Under the pieces are notes generated by a model, which saw nothing but the letters and a program-made list of their open reading frames with translations, made no database searches and was not told where the DNA came from. Below are positions 57,993-64,000 of a DNA stretch of 64,000 nt, in pieces; within the stretch, counting starts at the first letter, position 1; each line of letters starts with the position of its first letter. Source of the DNA: Euclidia mi (lineage: Eukaryota; Arthropoda; Insecta; Lepidoptera; Erebidae). A program made the position numbers and the translations under genes. The DNA lies in NCBI GenBank assembly GCA_944739405.2, contig OX123182.2:90884051-90948050 (forward strand), given 5' to 3'.

Positions 57993-58440
57993 ATGACAGC
58001 AGGGAGATCCAGGGCCTTCACGAAAACAAAGAAAATTATGCAGTTACGATCGCACAAAAATAAAGGAAGCACTTGAGGCAATAAATAATGGAATGCCCAT
58101 TCGTGCAGCCTCTAACCTATTTGGCGTCCCGCGATCGACGACGTTGCAGGATAGATTGGCTGGTCGCATAGACATACATACATTTAAAACGGGACGTCCT
58201 TCGGTTTTGAATCCAGCCAAAGAAGAAATACTAGTTCAATGGCTAATACAACTCGCGAAGTGCGGTTTCCCAAGAAAAAAAACAGATTTAATTAATAGTG
58301 TAAAAAAAATATGAAAGCCGAAATCAGGCAAAATCTATTCAATGATGATACTCCGGGCCAAAAATGGTATGAATTATTTTTGAAAAGACATCCAGAACTA
58401 ATTATAATTATTGTGATGTTTACTTTGACAAAAATTGTAA
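57993..58440 (+). pseudogene. Pogo-like transposase, DNA-binding N-terminus only
   Basis: From the ATG at 57993, with a frame change near 58040-58060, the sequence encodes a Psq-type helix-turn-helix (KIKEALEAINNG, IRAASNLFGVPRST), then a CENP-B/Tc5-type helix-turn-helix with GRPSVLNPAKEE and LIQLAKCGFPRKK. After a frameshift near 58312 comes KWYELFLKRHPEL, the usual end of the second DNA-binding domain. The DDE catalytic domain is absent: sequence after about 58440 is AT-rich and non-coding. Such a remnant could at most bind ends. Pogo/Tigger assignment rests on these domain motifs and the TA flanks. Confidence 0.7.
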
Positions 58441-58578
58441 TACCTAACATTATTTAAGTGCAAATAAAAAAGTACTTTACCTACTATTAAACCAATAACG
58501 ATTAATAACGTATACTTAGTGAGACTCCTGCCAAAATAAATCATATTAATAATATTTGTCAGTCTTAATTTAAAACAT

Positions 58579-58678
58579 TATTACGTGGGACTAAAGTATA
58601 TCTAGCGAAGAGTGGGTGTAGAAATACACCTCTGCCTACCCCTTCGGGGATAAAAGGCGTGACGATATGTATGTATGT
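58579..58678 (+). mobile_element. 5'-truncated SINE with 12-bp TSD
   Basis: AATTTAAAACAT at 58567-58578 and 58679-58690 flanks the last 100 bp of the SINE family at 37675-38099 ('tacgtgggacta', 'cacctctgcctaccccttc', '(atgt)n'). It is nearly identical to that copy in this part, so the insertion is fairly recent and later than the pogo-like element. Confidence 0.85.
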
Positions 58679-59341
58679 AATTTAAAACATCCTATACACG
58701 GCCGATATTTGGCAAAAACGCGACCGACCATGGGCCGTGAATGGCCGACTTTAGGGTTTTTTCGTTCTCGACGCAACTAAACCTTAGAACTTTTTCCTTG
58801 TAGTAGAAATGCCAATCTTATGCCCATAAACATGAAATAGATTTATCAAACTATCCAAAACCGCATCGGAAGCTGTCCTTTTGTTGCAAATTGATGGTGC
58901 CAGACCGATCCCAAAACAGAAAAACCGTAAGGTGGCCGACATTTAGCGTATTTACCCTAACTATTTATTGTTCTCAACATCGATGGAACTTAAAATCAAA
59001 GATAAAAAAAAAGCGATACATGTTGTCCAATATTGTGGTCTTCGGAATAGCATAATTTTTACATAATTATGTACATACATATTTGTCTTATCGATTTCTT
59101 CTTCTCACGAATATCACAAAACGCTTGCTTCTTCTTTCTTGTCTCTTAAGAAATTTTGAATAGAAAAAATATGGAATAAAAGAAATTAAATGTAATAATT
59201 CAATTTTAAACTCAGTCTTAATCAAAAATGCATTTTAAATTATAAAAAAAATATATATATAGAATGTATTTATGCGATCATTTCTATTTCATGAAAATAT
59301 GGAAGCAATTTGCTTTAATATTATCCCTTGCAGTTATAGTT

Positions 59342-59409
59342 TGCGTCCACTTGTGATCGATTATTATATCGATTGTATCTTTTATTACAATCATAATAAT
59401 GTGGACGCA
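59342..59409. repeat. Inverted pair of TGCGTCCAC words
   Basis: TTGCGTCCAC at 59341-59350 and GTGGACGCAA at 59401-59410 face each other around an AT-rich loop that itself has palindromic ATCGAT words. A second, tighter inverted pair is at 59526-59543. Confidence 0.6.
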
Positions 59410-59988
59410 AATTGGTCATTACAATTGCATACTATTAATGTTAAAATAAACAAAATCCCAATTTCTCTCTCATATTTTAATCACATAAAAATAAACAACT
59501 AAAGAAATCATAAATAGACGAGTTCGCGTCCATTGTGGACGCAAAGTCGAAGTTTTATAAATTCGGTGTTGTAATTCGCGTCCACCTTATTTTAATTGTT
59601 AACTATAAAAAAAACAAGCTAATTCATAATTCATACTTTTCGTCTTTTCATTATTAATGTCTAGAATCAGCTATGTATCCTAAAATTCACATAAAACAAT
59701 AAAATACTTACCGTCAAACACGCCGCTGCACACAATTTTTTTATTTATATCCCGCGCTTCTGCAATCTTTTGTTGAACAACCGAGATTAACTATTTTTTT
59801 TAAACAGGATTAGCTGGGCGCACGGATCTTTTGTCTATTTGTGCGTGTCTCTTATACGTCGAAGTATTGGCGATACTGACTTTTCATTTTATTAGTGTGT
59901 TAGTATTCTTATTTCCGAGCATTTTAAAGGGAGGTCCGCAAAATGGACGCGAATAGGGGGATGGACGCGAACAGGCGAAATAACCCTA

Positions 59989-62035
59989 TACCTACGTGCC
60001 TCGAGCAAAGTACCCATTAGACTGTGCGGACTGTGCCTAAAGTACCTACAGCCGCGATCGTGCCGCAGCTCGCATACGGCGAGTCTGTAGGTATATAACT
60101 CACCAAGACGGCCGAGTTACAATACTGTTAGATTATATTACCGTGACGTAGTAAACCACGTGCACCTGATGTGAAAGCTAGTTAAATTTAAAATTACTAC
60201 CTGCGCTTCAAACATCCCTTGTCCTGAACAGTGAACCGTAAAATTGATATTATGATTCTACAAACTGTCTATTTTGGCCATTTCATATAGAGTTGGCAAC
60301 AGTACATTGATTAATATACCTCCAGGGCACACGCTAATATTGTATTGCCAATAATGAGAGCCTCGTTATCGCTAAACTGAATTGTTTATTCCATACAATT
60401 ATTTATCGGTTAAACAAAATCATGGTACTAAGTAATTGGCTCTGATGTACTTTGAATATTTTTTGCAAAACGTTTCGATGTATTTTGCCAAGAATTAATC
60501 TAGAAGCTCGGAGTTCAAAAGAACTTTCCCGAGAAATTTTAGCTTAACCACGTTCCTTTATTTATACTTTGTAGGAATACAATTCCTATGTTATAAAGAA
60601 ATTGAATGTTGGTATTCTATTATGATCTTTGACCAGCAACGAAGTCTGAATACTAACAAACGAAGAAATTCGTCGATTTTATGAAGAATATTTTTTTCAA
60701 CTTTATTTACATATTTTTATTTTTACGAAGTCGAGAAATAGTGACTACGGAGAATAGCTTATTCGTAATAATTGCTTTCGTAGAAACAACATTCAATAAA
60801 GATCTGAGATGATACTGTATGTCACTGGTGGAATATGTCTCAATATAAATCGCAAGGAGTTTGCTATAATGTTATACGATGAGGCACCTTCAGGGAAAAA
60901 GCATGAGATGAATAAATAGCATAACATGAATAATTATAACTTATTTTATCTTACACTGCCATTAAATAAACTTGTACGATATATAATCATAAATCTGCAT
61001 CTGTATTTTAAGGTCCCTTCTTTAAAACAAAAGTTCAAATTCAAATTCTTTTTTTCAGAAAATAAACCTATTACAATACGAGAGGGAGAAACTTATACTA
61101 TATTATATTATGCTTAAAGCTAAAGTGTTTCCGCTAACATGAAAACTGTTGTTATTAAGTTATAACTATAGGTTAATCTTGCCTTAGAGTTCCGTAGTAA
61201 AATTACAACTGCCTTAATTGTCCAAAATATCGAATAATTAACTTTGACTTGCTATCCACATCAATACGTATATCGGAATAGTAAAATATAACACAAGCCA
61301 ACTTGGACCGAAACCGCAATACTAACGAGAACTCGTATATTTTCATTTACTTGCTTTGCCCCAAAACCGAACGGAATTCAGGTAACCTAAGCTTTCGTCC
61401 AATAATTGGCTTTGTTCTGCTTTGTTTCACGCAGAGGGTATATTGCAACCGATATATTCTGCCTACGCTAGGCATGAAATTACATATACATGGTTTTCAT
61501 AACATATTCTATTTGGTATGTGCTCAGCTGTTATTGAGGTGTCGTATACAGATAACGTTCGTATGTAAGGCTTTTTTGGCCTTTGCTTACATATTTGTTA
61601 GGTTAAGCAACAGCTATAGTGGTCTCTAATAAGATGGGTGACTGCTTATTCATCAATTTAAGTGCATGCGAGCGCTATCGTGTATTACGATCGCAACGAC
61701 CGAAGCGTCATAATGAGTAGCTCGGATGTTATTTATAGTTTCCAATTTACAAAAACAAAACGTTAGATTTATACAGTGTAATAAGACCCGTAACGAAAAC
61801 TGAAATTCCATATTGTACCAATAATGAACATTTTTTACTTCAGCACCATACCCGGGAAGTTACTGGTTCCGGAGATATTGAGGCTCAAAGTCACTACAAT
61901 TTTTATAATTAGGTAGAAAATCGATAAATTTACCCTGCCAATGTGTTCTATAATATAATTATGTTCTGTTCACCCATGGATAAGTAGGTATTTCGAAAAT
62001 TGCACGTGTCAGAAGCAGGGAAGCTCCCTATAGTG
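59989..62035. other. Unassigned stretch
   Basis: No convincing gene. The 108-codon plus-strand frame at 61303-61629 has no recognisable domain and no supporting context. Confidence 0.3.
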
Positions 62036-62876
62036 TAGAGAAAGTTTAGATAAATAAAAGAGACAACTATCAAATCATACTTTCATTTATTCAGTTTGGC
62101 ACAAGGAGATATATATCTTTAGATTACGTCGTGATTCTACATTTACATTTAGAGCCCAGTTCGTAAAGCAAAGACAAAGAACCAAGAGAAAGAACGGGCA
62201 ATAAAACTCTTGGTCATTCTTTTCAATAATGAACAAACAGTGGTACAGCCAATCTATATCAAATATCAATGTTGTGGGTAGTTTTATATTACTAGAAAGA
62301 TCTGTCTTACAACAGAACATAATAAGCATTATTTAGCATCAATACAATTTACTAAATGTATACCACAGGTATATAAATAATCTCATTGATACAACTTGAT
62401 CCACAGTATATTATTCTATCCTATATTACAATCTTTAGTATCTCACAAACGATCAAACTACCCACAATCAATATCAATAAAATAATGATTACACCATCTT
62501 ACATTATTTCCTAGATGATTAAACAAAAGAACAAGCAACACAATATTGAAACACAGTGGCAGTTAAATAGTCAGAACCATATCGTACCTGAGCAGTCGTC
62601 GAAGGAGAATAGGACGAACTAGCCGAGCCTGTCGACTTATATAGGTACACCTTATTTACACGTTTGACAGTTTAACTGTCAAACTTCATGTCAGTGTCAT
62701 TTAATTGCCACTATCCTCTTACTTATTATGTATAAACACTTAGATATCAGTAATTTCAGCCCAAAGCCTTGATATTATTACATATCTCTCAAGGCCAGAC
62801 TGACAATTACTTCGTCCTCGAAGTACAATAAATTAAATAACACTTTACTAATCGCCCGACGGGCGCCCTGTATTAT
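62036..62876 (-). repeat. Possible solo LTR
   Basis: On the minus strand the sequence begins TGTTACATAATACAGGG (62876), has a palindromic GCGCCCGTCGGGCG-like word, a TATA box (TATATAAG near 62640) with an Inr-like TCAG downstream, and AATAAA near 62090 before 'tttctctaca'. This resembles U3-R-U5 of an LTR, but I found no second copy and no TSD. It could also be another element or a promoter. Confidence 0.3.
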
Positions 62877-63610
62877 GTAACAATGAATTCTTACCATATT
62901 GATTAAAGCCATCTAAAAACTATAGTATCGTTACGTTACGTCCGCTACGGCTATACTGACTTACGTCGTCATCTAAGTAAGTTCAATTATAAGAATAGTA
63001 TCACAACAACAATCCATTTGTACGAAACAATTACACAAAAATAAACTGGACTCATATTTACAGTAATTACGGTTTCATTTTGTGAATCTAGAAATAAGTT
63101 TTCTGTATCAGCTGCTTTGATACCATTGTTACAAATTGTATTTACTATTCTATGAAGGGATCATTAACATTCACAATACACATGTTACATTGAAGGACAG
63201 CTTTAATTTTAGAATATTACACCACTGTATTATCCATCCACAAAATGACAAAAATAATTTAGTACAAAAGGAGCCCCCTCGAAGCATCATAAAAATTTAA
63301 GTAACGTTTTTAAGAATAAAAAATTAAAAATGTTTTGAAATAAAGTAAATAATTGAAATTCACAACTGACGTAAATAATTAAATTTGTTTTCACTAATTT
63401 AGAAGTATACAGATACCTACTTGTATGATAACAGTAGTGTAATACTAGGACAATATTTTATTCTAATACACTGTCATTGCCATTGCCTTTCCTTTCACAT
63501 TAAATAGACAAGTAACAACGGTCAATCTCCTTTATACTATCTAGCCCCACACCTGCTGCACATGAGTCCAGGCTAGAACAAGGCGAAAGACTTCAGCAGT
63601 TCGTAGGCAA
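62877..63610. other. Unassigned stretch
   Basis: Nothing recognised. Confidence 0.3.
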
Positions 63611-64000
63611 TATGATCAATATCATCAACATCAAAATGATTATCAATATCATCAACATCAAAATGATTATCAACATCATCAACATCAAAATTATTATCAA
63701 CATCATCAACATCAAAATTATTATCAACATCATCAACATCAAAATGATTATCAACATCATCAACATCAAAATGATTATCAACATCATCAACATCAAAATG
63801 ATTATCAACATCATCAACATCAAAATTATTATCAACATCATCAACATCAAAATTATTATCAACATCATCAACATCAAAATGATTATCAACATCATCAACA
63901 TCAAAATGATTATCAACATCATCATCAAAATGATTATCAACATCATCAACTCAAAATCATTATCAACATCATCAACATCAAAATCATTATCAAAATCATT
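63611..64000. repeat. 27-bp minisatellite, runs off the window
   Basis: About 14 units of 27 bp built from 'aacatcatcaacatcaaaa' followed by 'tgattatc' or 'ttattatc'. Units differ mainly at one G/T/C position, and later units show small length changes (near 63920-63950). The unit length is a multiple of three, which creates a long repetitive minus-strand frame with no biological support. Confidence 0.85.

Larger units (their letters stand above)
57022..58957 (+). mobile_element. Nested pogo-like element with TA flanks
   Basis: 19-bp TIRs, GGGTAAATACGCTAAACGT at 57022-57040 and its complement with one change at 58939-58957, with TA at 57020-57021 and 58958-58959. A 12-bp C-run follows the left TIR. 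TGGCCGAC occurs three times in the same orientation (57456, 58742, 58933), and GGCCG nine times. It codes for the N-terminal part of a pogo-type transposase (57993-58440). It sits inside the element at 56798-59986 and itself contains a SINE. Confidence 0.75.
56798..59986. mobile_element. TA-flanked DNA element with GCGTCCA words (host of the pogo-like element)
   Basis: 26-bp ends at 56798-56823 and 59961-59986, identical in 24 positions when inverted; both contain TTTCGCCTGTTCGCGTCCAT. TA flanks both ends (56796-56797, 59987-59988). Without the nested element it is about 1.25 kb and non-coding. GCGTCCA or its complement recurs at 56816, 59343, 59402, 59526, 59536, 59578, 59944 and 59962. TA target and short TIRs point to the Tc1/mariner/pogo superfamily. 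Confidence 0.7.

Noticed and set aside
61303..61629. 108-codon plus-strand frame.
   Set aside because: No known motif, no splice or promoter context, and not much longer than chance frames here.
63593..63949. 118-codon minus-strand frame of repeated Met/Leu/Ile.
   Set aside because: Produced by a 27-bp tandem repeat whose length is a multiple of three; no protein character.

Overview
This is AT-rich insect DNA, most likely from a moth or butterfly. Several repeats are ones I know from lepidopteran genomes: a SINE head with the 'gggtgtcgtaagaggcgac' word, RTE tails with 'cactgctggacataggcct', a SINE ending in 'gctcgtttgcc', and a repeat with 'cccgcgacttcgtccgc'. I see no convincing host gene, exon, tRNA or rRNA gene. 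Nearly everything recognisable is a transposable element or its remains, separated by long AT-rich stretches with no signal I can read. All family assignments are from memory and by eye.

Layout. 0.4-5.6 kb: an old CR1-group LINE on the minus strand, split in its endonuclease domain by a Penelope-like element (PLE; 1008-4744) flanked by an 8-bp target-site duplication (TSD). 6.1-10.1 kb: retroposon fragments, including a complete SINE (6611-6850). 14.25-15.7 kb: a broken DDE transposase with an unusually long D-E spacing. 15.9-20.06 kb: two LTR-like direct repeats around 3.4 kb that contains no gag-pol, only tandem repeats, a 79-bp TTAA-flanked MITE and a tRNA-headed SINE. 20.8-25.7 kb: the best-preserved element, a CR1-group LINE with two ORFs. 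27-33.4 kb: SINE, RTE and transposase remnants. 35.1-36.4 kb and 44.26-45.9 kb: two 5'-truncated jockey-superfamily LINEs with a similar 3' hairpin. 36.86-39.28 kb: a 2.4-kb foldback element with arms of about 800 bp and a SINE inside. 40.63-42.04 kb: a 5'-truncated RTE-like LINE whose 3' tail matches that of the SINEs.

46.8-51.5 kb: MITE-like and SINE pieces, a tandem repeat, a PLE 3' end and a second, divergent copy of the 14-kb transposase. 52.0-55.7 kb: an array of about 340-bp units with an inverted partner 2.6 kb away, carrying two retroposon insertions. 56.8-59.99 kb: nested TA-flanked DNA elements, with a pogo-like element (57.0-58.96 kb) inside a larger one and a SINE inside the pogo-like element. 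62.0-62.9 kb: a possible solo LTR. 63.6-64 kb: a 27-bp minisatellite running off the window.

How the parts work together. The RTE-like LINE is the likely source of enzyme for SINEs with the same (ATGT)n tail. The two truncated LINEs keep a stem-loop and short-repeat tail that probably served as the reverse-transcriptase start signal. Several short-TIR elements repeat a word from or next to their termini internally, which suggests transposase-binding sites. I found no new cellular system. The most useful observations are the nesting order, the modular SINEs, the LINE/SINE tail overlap, the covarying hairpins and the TIR-word arrays.
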